From NCBI RefSeq assembly GCF_002749615.1, contig NZ_CP024201.1:3763001-3827000 (forward strand): a DNA stretch of 64,000 bases, given 5' to 3'. The stretch is from Caulobacter mirabilis (GTDB taxonomy: Bacteria > Pseudomonadota > Alphaproteobacteria > Caulobacterales > Caulobacteraceae). Shown piece after piece: positions 1 through 7,383 of this stretch (the first letter of the stretch is position 1; each line of letters starts with the position of its first letter). Below the pieces are notes generated by a model. That model was given only the letters and a program-made list of their open reading frames with translations, searched no databases and had not been told where the DNA came from. The position numbers and the translations under genes are program-made.

Positions 1-820
1 CGCCGGCTGAAATTTCGTTGTTCACCGCCAGATAGGCCGCCAGCGCCAGGACGGCCGACTGCAGGATCAGGCGCAGGAACTTGATCGCTCCCGCGTAGCG
101 ACCGCCCGCCAGCTGGGCGTCTGCCTGGGCGGCGGTCGCCAGACGGCGTTGCTCGACCTGCCGTGCGATGGACGACTGCCGCATGCCCAGAGCGCGGACG
201 ATCTCGGCCTGGCCGGCGACTCCTTCCAGGGCCGCGTAGGCGAGGTTCTGCGACTGGATGGCCTTCTTCAGTCGTGGCCGGGTGTCGCGTTCGTTCAGCC
301 ACGCCAAGAGGAACAGCAGCCCGCCGCCGACGAGCGTCAGCAGTCCAATGGCGGGGTGGATCAGGAAGCAGCACAACAGGTAGATCGGCGTCCAGGGCGC
401 GTCGAACAGGGCCAGCATTCCCTGGCCGCCTATGGCGCCGCGCACCTGATCGAACTCACGCAGAGCCAGAGTGTTCGGCGACCTGGTCTGTAGGTCGACA
501 ACCCTCGCCAGCACCTTGCTCGACAGAAGCCGGTCAAGACGGAGCCCGGCTCGCAACATCAGCCGCCCTCGCAACCAGTCCAGCGCGGCCAGGGCGGCGA
601 GGGCGAATAGGGCGACGATCGTGACCAGCGCCAGCGTCGTCAAACCGCCCGTCGGCACGACCCGGTCATAGACCTGCATCATGTACAGGGTCGGCGTCAG
701 ATAGAGCAGGTTTACGAACGCGGAGAACACCGCGGCCCACAACAGGTGCGGTCGACAGGCTCTCAGGGCTTCGGCCAGAGGTTCTGTTCCCGGCTTGTCG
801 GACGAAAGATGCTTCAACAA
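1..820 (-). CDS. Type I secretion system ABC transporter, permease part (PrtD family), 3' end outside window
   Basis: Reading leftward from a TTG at 820 (or 817) gives an uninterrupted frame to the window edge. It starts with about 20 hydrophilic residues, then a hydrophobic segment and the sequence TPTLYMMQVYDRVVPTGG, the signature of the first membrane helix region of PrtD/RsaD/HlyB-type secretion permeases. Further on come LFDAPWTPIYLL and further membrane segments typical of the family. The ATPase domain lies beyond position 1. These inner-membrane proteins export RTX-type or S-layer proteins with an adaptor (PrtE) and an outer-membrane factor; neither partner is in view. An in-frame TAA lies nine codons upstream of TTG 820, so the start cannot be much earlier, and I see no good ribosome binding site. 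The family call is secure; the start is not. Confidence 0.85.
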   Translation of the reverse strand, partial: MLKHLSSDKPGTEPLAEALRACRPHLLWAAVFSAFVNLLYLTPTLYMMQVYDRVVPTGGLTTLALVTIVALFALAALAALDWLRGRLMLRAGLRLDRLLSSKVLARVVDLQTRSPNTLALREFDQVRGAIGGQGMLALFDAPWTPIYLLCCFLIHPAIGLLTLVGGGLLFLLAWLNERDTRPRLKKAIQSQNLAYAALEGVAGQAEIVRALGMRQSSIARQVEQRRLATAAQADAQLAGGRYAGAIKFLRLILQSAVLALAAYLAVNNEISAG

Positions 821-900
821 GGCTGAGCCACGCGACGGTTATCCATGGAGACGGTATCGCACCGCCGGCTCCGTCCAGGATAGCATCGGTCAGCGGCACG

Positions 901-2424
901 TCACCGACGTCGGGCTGCTCCGTCGCCGAACCATTGCGACGCAGCCGCGGCAAACGCGTCGGGATCCAGACCTCCCTCGCCCGCCCAGGCCACGACGCCA
1001 TCGGGTCGGACGAGCACGGCGCTCAGGCCCAACCTGTTCCGAGCTTCGCCGGCGACGTAGTTGATCCGGCCGATCCAGCCGTCGGACAGGTCCTGCAGGG
1101 ACGTCTGCGCCTCGAAGTCCAGCAGGAGGCCCCTGCCGCTCCTGAGCAACACGCCCAGCCGCGTTCCGTCCGTCAGTTCGAAGTCCGGCGCGCTGCGGCC
1201 GACCAGCGGATGATCATCGCCGAGGCCGTAGCGGAGCGACACGCCCCAAACGCGCTCGGCGAAATAGGTCGCCCCGTCGCGCGTGGCGATCAGATCGCGG
1301 ATGACGGCTTCGAGAGCCCGGGAACTGGGGCTCGGCCGCATCAGCGCGACCTGGGCGCGCGACCAGTCGAGAATCTGCGCGCCCGCCGGACTGCGCTCGG
1401 CGAAGTAGCTGTCGAGCAGGCCCCCGGGCGCGTCGCCGCGGATGGTGGCGGCCAGCTTCCAGCCCAGGTTCATCGCATCGCCAAGCCCGAGGTTGAGACC
1501 CTGACCGCCCAGCGGCGAATGGATGTGCGCGGCGTCGCCCGCCAGCAGCACTCGGCCTTTGCGGTAGGCCGTCGCCTGAAAGGCGCGATCCGTCCAGGTC
1601 GTGGCCTGCCGAAGGCCGGTCACCACGACATCGACGCCGGAAACGCGCCTGAGGACCGCCTGCACATGCTCCAGCGTCGCCGGCTGGGTGCGATGAAAGG
1701 CTCCGCCATCGAAGTCGGTCATCGCGATTGTCCCTGGGCGGGCGTAGGTGAACATGCCCGTCGGCGTGTAGTGACGACCCGGCGGAAGCGCCTCCGGATC
1801 GGCCAGCTCGACCTCGACCGAATAGCCGGTGAACTCCGGGTCGGTGCCGATGAAGTCGAAACCGCAGACCTTGCGGACCGTGCTGCGGCCCCCGTCACAT
1901 CCGACCAGCCAGCCGCCATGGAAGGTTGCGTCGCCGGCGCGGACGACCACGCCGTCATCCGACGGTTCAACCGCCTCGACTGTGAAGCCGCGCTGGATCT
2001 CGACCCCGAGGGCAGCCGCGCGCAGGGCCAAGACAGTCTCGAGCCCCTCCATGTCGACGGCCAGGCTGACGCCCGCCGGGCTCGGCAGGCGGTACGGCCA
2101 TGTCGAGGGATCAACGTCGTCCTGGAGGAACTGGATGCCGGCGAAATGGCCGCCCGGCCGGCGCGCCTGGCCGGCCCAGTGGGGCGCCGGCGCTCCGCTT
2201 CGGCCGCCTTGCAACGCTGCGACCTCGTCCAGAAGACCCCGCCGGTGGAAAGCCTCGAGGGTCGGCGCCGACAGGCCGCGCAGCCCGAACGGGAGTCGTT
2301 TCAGCGGGGAACCCGGTTCCTCGGCCTGTTCCAGCACCAGCACCGAAGCGCCGGCGAGGCGCAGTTCACAGGCGAGGAACAGGCCCACGGGGCCCGCTCC
2401 GGCGATCAGGACGTCATGGGTCAT
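901..2424 (-). CDS. FAD-dependent aromatic-ring monooxygenase (class A, PheA/TfdB-like)
   Basis: A 507-residue class A flavoprotein monooxygenase. The Rossmann motif GAGPVG is at residues 9-14, the DG motif (GCDGGRSTVRK) around 175-185, and the FAD-ribityl motif LLAGDAAHIHSP around 293-305, followed by GGQGLNLGLGDA. A roughly 100-residue C-terminal thioredoxin-like domain completes the usual phenol-hydroxylase layout. Such enzymes hydroxylate phenolic or polyketide substrates using NAD(P)H and O2 in the cytoplasm. I chose ATG 2424 over a GTG at 2463 because GAAGAAG lies just upstream and the homology begins there. The gene is divergent from a TetR regulator with a palindromic operator between them, so it is probably derepressed by its own phenolic substrate. 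The substrate cannot be read from the sequence. Confidence 0.9.
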   Translation of the reverse strand: MTHDVLIAGAGPVGLFLACELRLAGASVLVLEQAEEPGSPLKRLPFGLRGLSAPTLEAFHRRGLLDEVAALQGGRSGAPAPHWAGQARRPGGHFAGIQFLQDDVDPSTWPYRLPSPAGVSLAVDMEGLETVLALRAAALGVEIQRGFTVEAVEPSDDGVVVRAGDATFHGGWLVGCDGGRSTVRKVCGFDFIGTDPEFTGYSVEVELADPEALPPGRHYTPTGMFTYARPGTIAMTDFDGGAFHRTQPATLEHVQAVLRRVSGVDVVVTGLRQATTWTDRAFQATAYRKGRVLLAGDAAHIHSPLGGQGLNLGLGDAMNLGWKLAATIRGDAPGGLLDSYFAERSPAGAQILDWSRAQVALMRPSPSSRALEAVIRDLIATRDGATYFAERVWGVSLRYGLGDDHPLVGRSAPDFELTDGTRLGVLLRSGRGLLLDFEAQTSLQDLSDGWIGRINYVAGEARNRLGLSAVLVRPDGVVAWAGEGGLDPDAFAAAASQWFGDGAARRR

Positions 2425-2466
2425 GGCGGCTTCTTCGATAGGGGCGTCGACCGCGGTCGGCACAAT

Positions 2467-2483
2467 ATTACACTCAGTGTAAT
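2467..2483. promoter_or_regulatory. Perfect 17-bp palindrome, probable TetR operator
   Basis: The sequence ATTACACT-C-AGTGTAAT is an exact dyad with 8-bp arms. It lies in the 83-bp gap between the divergent monooxygenase (start 2424) and TetR gene (start 2508). It is AT-rich against a GC-rich background and is placed to cover both promoters. This is the typical arrangement for a TetR repressor that controls itself and the neighbouring enzyme. Confidence 0.8.
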
Positions 2484-2507
2484 TTTATATGTGGTATAGA
2501 ACCACTC

Positions 2508-3134
2508 ATGTCAAACCCACCCGGACTTCGAGACCGCAAGAAGGAAGCGACGCGCCAGGCGATCTCCAACGTCGCCACGCGCCTGTTCATCGAGCATGGC
2601 TTCGACAACGTCTCCGTCGCGGACGTGGCGCGCGAGGCGGACGTCGCCCGCAAGACGGTGTTCAACTACTTTCCCCGCAAGGAGGATCTGGTCTTCGATC
2701 GCGAGGAGGAGACCCGCGCCCTGGTCCGCGAGGCGCTGGCCGATCGCGGCGGCTGTCCGCCCGTCCGGACCTTCCAGGCGTTGATGCGGACCCTGCTCGC
2801 CGAGCAGCATCCCCTGTTTCGGATCACGGAGCGGCCGATCCGGTTCTGGCGCGCGGTCGCGGAGAGCCCGGCGCTCACCGCGCGAGCCTGCGAGCTTCAG
2901 GTCGCGCTAGCCGACGATCTGGCGGCCATGCTGGCCGAGGCGGCCGGCCGCCCCCGCCCGGATCCCTGCGCCGGTCTCGCGGCGACGATGCTGATGGGGA
3001 CGCTGGTGACGGCCTACCGCGAGGCGCTGCGCGCTTTCAGCCAGGGCCAGACGCCCGAGCCGGCCTTCTCGAACGTGATGGAGCGCGGTTTCGTCGGCGT
3101 CGACGCGGCGTTGGCGGGAACGCCCTACGTCTGA
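2508..3134 (+). CDS. TetR/AcrR family transcriptional regulator
   Basis: A 208-residue protein with an N-terminal TetR helix-turn-helix (roughly residues 10-60, with VSVADVAREADVARKTVFNY and the following FPRKEDL) and a variable all-helical ligand domain. The length is normal for the family. The HTH resembles regulators that act with the fatty-acid/aromatic monooxygenase type of target. It is divergent from the flavin monooxygenase and starts 25 bp from a perfect palindrome at 2467-2483, so it very probably represses both genes until an effector binds. The 3' end lies only 6 bp from the end of the convergent YdeI-family gene. Confidence 0.92.
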   Translation: MSNPPGLRDRKKEATRQAISNVATRLFIEHGFDNVSVADVAREADVARKTVFNYFPRKEDLVFDREEETRALVREALADRGGCPPVRTFQALMRTLLAEQHPLFRITERPIRFWRAVAESPALTARACELQVALADDLAAMLAEAAGRPRPDPCAGLAATMLMGTLVTAYREALRAFSQGQTPEPAFSNVMERGFVGVDAALAGTPYV

Positions 3135-3140
3135 CCCTGG

Positions 3141-3749
3141 TCAGCGTTTCGAGCGGTCCCTCTGTGGAAAGGGCGTCTCGCCACGCTCGAGCATGGCGAC
3201 CAGGGTCTCGATCTTCTTCCTGCGGCCGGCTTCGGTCTTCATGTTGTGCGTGCGGAACGCCAGGGCGAAGCGGTTCTGCGCCGACAGCCCGTCGAGCATC
3301 GCCCGCGCCCTCGGACTGGCGTCGATGGCCGACTGCAGGTCGTCCGGAATCGTCATTTCCTTGCTGCCGGCATAGGCCTTGTCCCAGCGGCCGTCGGCCT
3401 TGGCCGCTTCCACCTCCCTCAGGCCGTGCGACGTCATCCGCCCCTCGGCGATCAGACGGGCGACGTTATCGACGTTGATCCGGCTCCAGACGCTGCGCTT
3501 GCCGCGCGGGCTGTAGCGCTGGAGGAAGCTCTTCTCATCCAGGCTCTTGCGCACGCCGTCGATCCAGCCCCAGCAGAGCACGACATCAATGGCCTCGACC
3601 GGCGTGATCGAGGCCAGGCCCGAGGCCTTCTTGTGGACCTTGATCCAGAGCTCGGTCTCGCGGTCATGGTTCTCGCCCAGCCAGACGTAGAAGCTCTCGG
3701 AGTCCGGAAACGCGCGGACCTTGGCGGGATCGACTTGGATGGCGGCCAT
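3141..3749 (-). CDS. YdeI/OmpD-associated family protein
   Basis: A 202-residue protein of the YdeI (OmpD-associated, sometimes called bacteriocin-protection) family. Recognisable blocks are FYVWLGENHDRETELWIKVHKK near the N-terminus, then CWGWIDGVRKSLDEKSFLQRY, a PRGKRSVWSRIN stretch, and the C-terminal FRTHNMKTEAGRRKKIETL. The start ATG at 3749 matches the family start. The biochemical role of the family is not established. It is convergent with the TetR gene and has no obvious functional partner. Confidence 0.85.
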   Translation of the reverse strand: MAAIQVDPAKVRAFPDSESFYVWLGENHDRETELWIKVHKKASGLASITPVEAIDVVLCWGWIDGVRKSLDEKSFLQRYSPRGKRSVWSRINVDNVARLIAEGRMTSHGLREVEAAKADGRWDKAYAGSKEMTIPDDLQSAIDASPRARAMLDGLSAQNRFALAFRTHNMKTEAGRRKKIETLVAMLERGETPFPQRDRSKR

Positions 3750-3888
3750 GTGCAGATCCTAGCGATGACCGTCCGCCGACGCACGCGGCTCTTGCCGCCC
3801 CCTACGTCAGCCGGCGAAACCTGCGCCTGTGGCGCTCGCGATCCTTCACGGCTATGCGTCATCCAACGACAGAGGGAGCCCCTAGGCC

Positions 3889-4863
3889 ATGAAGACCCAG
3901 ATCACCGAACTCTTCGGCATCGAGCATCCGATCATCCAGGGCGGCATGCACTACGTCGGTTTCGCCGAGATGGCGGCCGCGGTGTCGAACGCGGGCGGTC
4001 TTGGGATCATCACCGGCCTGACGCAGGGCACGCCCGAGAAGCTGGCCAAGGAGATCGCGCGTTGCCGCGAGATGACCGACAAGCCGTTCGGGGTGAACCT
4101 GACCTTCCTGCCGGCGGTGACGCCGCCGGACTACCCCGGCTTCGTGAAGGTGATCGTCGACAGCGGCGTGAAGGCGGTCGAGACCGCCGGCAACAACCCG
4201 CAGAAGTGGCTGCCGGCGCTGAAGGAAGCGGGCATCAAGGTCATCCACAAATGCACCAGCGTTCGCCACTCGCTGAAGGCTGAGTCGATCGGCTGCGACG
4301 CGGTCAGCGTCGACGGCTTCGAATGCGGCGGCCACCCGGGCGAGGACGACGTCGGCAATTGGGTGCTGCTGCCCCGCGCCGCCGAGGAACTGAAGATCCC
4401 GTTCGTGGCCTCGGGCGGCGTCGGCACGGGCTCGCAGCTGGTCGCGGCCCTGGCGCTGGGCGCCGACGGCATCAACATGGGCACCCGCTTCATCGCCACC
4501 AAGGAAGCGCCGGTGCATGAGAACGTGAAGCAGGCGATCGTCGCCGCCAGCGAGCTCGACACCCGACTGGTCATGCGCCCGCTGCGCAACACCGAGCGTG
4601 TGCTGACCAACGCCGGCGTCGAGCGACTGCTCGAGAAGGAGCGCACCCTGGGCTCGGACATCAAGTTCGAGGATATCTTCGCCGAGGTCGCGGGCGTCTA
4701 TCCCAAGATCATGGTCGAAGGCCAGATGGACGCCGGCGCCTGGTCCTGCGGCCAGGTCGCGGGCCTGATCCATGACATCCCGACGGTGAAGGAGCTGATC
4801 GACAAGATCATGGGCGACGCCCACGAGATCATCAGCCAGCGCCTGAAGCGCTTCGACGCCTAG
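3889..4863 (+). CDS. NAD(P)H-dependent flavin oxidoreductase, nitronate monooxygenase-like
   Basis: A 324-residue TIM-barrel flavoprotein of the nitronate monooxygenase/2-nitropropane dioxygenase (also FabK-like) family. The N-terminus IEHPIIQGGMHYVGFAEM is the usual first FMN-contact strand. The central GFECGGHPGEDDVGNW carries the His typical of nitronate monooxygenases. FVASGGVGTGSQLVAALALGA forms the FMN-phosphate site, followed by GINMGTRFIAT. It probably oxidises toxic alkyl nitronates or reduces an enoyl-type substrate in the cytoplasm. It stands alone between a YdeI-family gene and cstA, with ribosome binding site GAGGGAG before ATG 3889. Confidence 0.88.
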   Translation: MKTQITELFGIEHPIIQGGMHYVGFAEMAAAVSNAGGLGIITGLTQGTPEKLAKEIARCREMTDKPFGVNLTFLPAVTPPDYPGFVKVIVDSGVKAVETAGNNPQKWLPALKEAGIKVIHKCTSVRHSLKAESIGCDAVSVDGFECGGHPGEDDVGNWVLLPRAAEELKIPFVASGGVGTGSQLVAALALGADGINMGTRFIATKEAPVHENVKQAIVAASELDTRLVMRPLRNTERVLTNAGVERLLEKERTLGSDIKFEDIFAEVAGVYPKIMVEGQMDAGAWSCGQVAGLIHDIPTVKELIDKIMGDAHEIISQRLKRFDA

Positions 4864-4905
4864 AGGGAGGGCAGACCTCCAGCAGCCCTCTGTTCTCCTC
4901 CGACC

Positions 4906-4925
4906 GTCCCCGCGAAGGCGGGGAC
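4906..4925. repeat. Short inverted repeat (8-bp stem), dispersed-element type
   Basis: GTCCCCGC-gaag-GCGGGGAC forms a perfect 8-bp stem with a 4-nt loop in the 201-bp gap 4864-5064 between the flavin oxidoreductase and cstA. It resembles the GTCC/CCCGCGAA-type hairpins scattered in intergenic regions of alphaproteobacteria. It may act as a terminator for the upstream gene, but there is no T-tract. Nothing else recognisable is in this gap. Confidence 0.55.
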
Positions 4926-5064
4926 ATACGGCGGAAGAGAAGCGTCGCGACCGCGCGGCGCCGTCCCCCTCCTTCTCAGCTCCACGACGACCGCCCTACC
5001 CGCACGGCGCCCGCGCTGCTAAGCCCGGACAAACACATCGGAACAAACGCCCGCGGGAGGCCCC

Positions 5065-7125
5065 ATGATCAAGACGCTCAGGACCCACGGGATCTGGTTC
5101 GCCTTCGCCCTGCTCGGGGCCGGCTGCCTGGCGGTGATCGGCGCCAATCGCGGCGAGCAGATCAGCGCGCTGTGGATCATCGCCGCGGCGGTGTCGGTCC
5201 ACCTCGTCGCCTACCGCTACTACAGCCGCTATATCGCCGAGCATGTGATGAAGCTGGACCCCCGTCGGGCGACGCCGGCGATCATCCACAACGACGGGCT
5301 CGACTACGTCCCGACCGACCGCAAGGTCCTGTTCGGCCACCATTTCGCGGCCATCGCCGGCGCCGGTCCGCTGGTCGGGCCGGTGCTCGCGGCCCAGATG
5401 GGCTACCTGCCCGGCATGCTGTGGATCCTGGCCGGCGTGGTGCTGGCCGGGGCGGTGCAGGACTTCATGATCCTGTTCATCTCCATGCGGCGCGACGGCC
5501 GTTCGCTCGGCGAACTGATCCGGTCCGAGATGGGCACGATCCCCGGCATGATCGCCCTGTTCGGGGCCTTCATGATCATGGTCATCATCCTGGCGGTGCT
5601 GTCGCTGATCGTGGTCAAGGCCCTGGTCGGCAGCCCCTGGGGCGCCTTCACCGTCGGCATGACCATCCCGATCGCGCTGTTCATGGGAGTCTACTCCCGC
5701 TTCATCCGGCCGGCCCGGATCGGCGAGGTCTCGATCATCGGCTTCGTGCTGCTGATGGCCGCCATCGTGTTCGGCCAGAACGTCGCCGCTTCTCCCGTGC
5801 TGGCGCCGCTGTTCACCCTGACCGCGACGCAGCTGTGCTGGGCGCTGATCATCTATGGCGCGATCGCCTCAATCCTGCCGGTCTGGCTGCTGCTGGCGCC
5901 GCGCGACTACCTGTCGACCTTCCTGAAGATCGGCGCGATCGTCGCCCTGGCTATCGGCATCGTGATCATGGCCCCGCCGCTGCAGATGCCGGCCTTGACC
6001 CAGTTCGTCGACGGCAGCGGCCCCGTCTGGTCAGGCTCGCTGTTCCCGTTCCTGTTCATCACCATCGCCTGCGGCGCGGTCTCCGGCTTCCACGCCCTGA
6101 TCTCGTCCGGCACCACGCCCAAGCTGATCGCCCAGGAGACCGACGCCCGCTTCATCGGCTACGGCGCGATGCTGATGGAATCCTTCGTGGCCATCATGGC
6201 CCTGGTCGCGGCCTCGATCCTCGATCCGGGCGTCTACTTCACCATGAACAGCCCCGGCGCCGTGGTCGGGACCACCGCCGAAAGCGCCTCGGCCGCCGTC
6301 ACGGCCATGGGCTTCCCGATCGACGCGGCGACCATCAGCCAGACCGCCAAGGACGTCGGCGAGACGACCATCATCTCCCGCGCCGGCGGCGCCCCGACCC
6401 TGGCGGTGGGCATGGCCGAGATCTTCTCCCATGTCATCGGCGGCAAGGCGATGATGGCCTTCTGGTACCATTTCGCCATCCTGTTCGAGGCCCTGTTCAT
6501 CCTCACCGCGGTGGACGCCGGCACCCGCGCCGGCCGCTTCATGCTGCAGGACCTGTTCGGCGCCTTCATCCCGAAGTTCAAGGACACCACGGCCCTGGCG
6601 CCCAGCCTGCTGGCCACCGGACTCTGCGTCTCGGCCTGGGGCTACTTCCTCTACCAGGGGGTCACCGATCCGCTCGGCGGGGTGAACACCCTGTGGCCGC
6701 TGTTCGGCATTTCCAACCAGATGCTGGCCGCGGTCGCCCTGGTCCTGGCCACGGTGGTGCTCTTCAAGATGAAGCGCCAGCGCTATGCCTGGGTCACGGC
6801 CCTGCCGGCCGCCTGGCTGGTGGCCTGCACCATGACGGCCGGCGCCCTGAAGCTGTTCTCGCCGGATCCGGCGGTCGGCTTCCTGTCCCACGCCGCCAAG
6901 TTCTCGAAGGCCTTGGCCGACGGGACCGTGCTGGCGCCGGCCAAGAGCCTGGCCGACATGCAGCAGATCGTCCTGAACGACCGGATCAACGCCACGCTCT
7001 GCGCGCTGTTCATCGCCGTGGTGCTCAGCATCCTGGTCTACGGCGTTCGGGCCGCGCTGAAGGCTCTGCGGACGGCGGAGCCCACCGCCCAGGAGACGGC
7101 GCCGCAGGCGCTGCCGGCCGAATGA
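5065..7125 (+). CDS. cstA: CstA family carbon-starvation protein, pyruvate transporter
   Basis: A 686-residue inner-membrane protein with about 16 hydrophobic segments. The family signatures GHHFAAIAGAGPLVGPVLA (from about residue 91), QDFMILFISMRRDGRSLGE, and CGAVSGFHALISSGTTPK are all present. CstA and its relative BtsT import pyruvate (and in some bacteria peptides) by proton symport and are induced on carbon limitation. ATG 5065 follows GGGAGG. The stop codon overlaps the start of a 70-residue YbdD-family gene, the conserved partner of CstA proteins. Confidence 0.95.
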   Translation: MIKTLRTHGIWFAFALLGAGCLAVIGANRGEQISALWIIAAAVSVHLVAYRYYSRYIAEHVMKLDPRRATPAIIHNDGLDYVPTDRKVLFGHHFAAIAGAGPLVGPVLAAQMGYLPGMLWILAGVVLAGAVQDFMILFISMRRDGRSLGELIRSEMGTIPGMIALFGAFMIMVIILAVLSLIVVKALVGSPWGAFTVGMTIPIALFMGVYSRFIRPARIGEVSIIGFVLLMAAIVFGQNVAASPVLAPLFTLTATQLCWALIIYGAIASILPVWLLLAPRDYLSTFLKIGAIVALAIGIVIMAPPLQMPALTQFVDGSGPVWSGSLFPFLFITIACGAVSGFHALISSGTTPKLIAQETDARFIGYGAMLMESFVAIMALVAASILDPGVYFTMNSPGAVVGTTAESASAAVTAMGFPIDAATISQTAKDVGETTIISRAGGAPTLAVGMAEIFSHVIGGKAMMAFWYHFAILFEALFILTAVDAGTRAGRFMLQDLFGAFIPKFKDTTALAPSLLATGLCVSAWGYFLYQGVTDPLGGVNTLWPLFGISNQMLAAVALVLATVVLFKMKRQRYAWVTALPAAWLVACTMTAGALKLFSPDPAVGFLSHAAKFSKALADGTVLAPAKSLADMQQIVLNDRINATLCALFIAVVLSILVYGVRAALKALRTAEPTAQETAPQALPAE

Positions 7126-7334
7126 TGATCCGCTGGGGAGAACGCCTGTCCGACGCGGCCCGCTGTCTTTGCGACAGCGCCAGGCTGATGGTCGGGCTGC
7201 CCAACTACGAGGCCTATGTCGCGCACATGGCCAAGACCCATCCGGGCCAGGCGCCGATGACCTACGAGCAGTTCTTCCGGGAACGGCAGGACGCCCGCTA
7301 CGGCGGCGGCAAGGGCGGCTTCCGCTGCTGCTAG
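7122..7334 (+). CDS. YbdD/YjiX family small protein, CstA partner
   Basis: A 70-residue protein. Its core LMVGLPNYEAYVAHM followed by HPGQAPMTYEQFFRERQDARYG is the YbdD/YjiX (DUF466) family signature. It ends in CC after a Gly-rich tail, as usual. Its ATG at 7122 overlaps the cstA stop (ATGA at 7122-7125), so the two are translationally coupled. In enterobacteria the small protein is required for transport by the CstA/BtsT carrier, and that role is inferred here. An adjacent second ATG at 7125 would shorten it by one residue. Confidence 0.93.
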   Translation: MMIRWGERLSDAARCLCDSARLMVGLPNYEAYVAHMAKTHPGQAPMTYEQFFRERQDARYGGGKGGFRCC

Positions 7335-7342
7335 GCCCGTCC

Positions 7343-7370
7343 GGCCCCGCCGCGCGACGCGGGCGGGGCC
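7343..7370. terminator. Bidirectional hairpin terminator between ybdD-like gene and autotransporter
   Basis: GGCCCCGCC and GGCGGGGCC form a perfect 9-bp stem around a 10-nt loop. The structure sits in the 49-bp gap between two convergent genes and can serve both. There is no strong T-tract on either side. Confidence 0.7.
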
Positions 7371-7383
7371 TCCTAGACGTCGC

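Noticed and set aside
2467-2483. An additional member of the TTAG-N4-CTAA regulon
   Set aside because: The sequence ATTACACT-C-AGTGTAAT is unrelated to the TTAG palindrome and is explained by the adjacent TetR gene.
934-2499. A 521-residue + strand frame opposite the flavin monooxygenase
   Set aside because: The minus-strand protein has all three flavoprotein motifs and a proper promoter. The plus-strand frame has no domain and would run into the TetR promoter.
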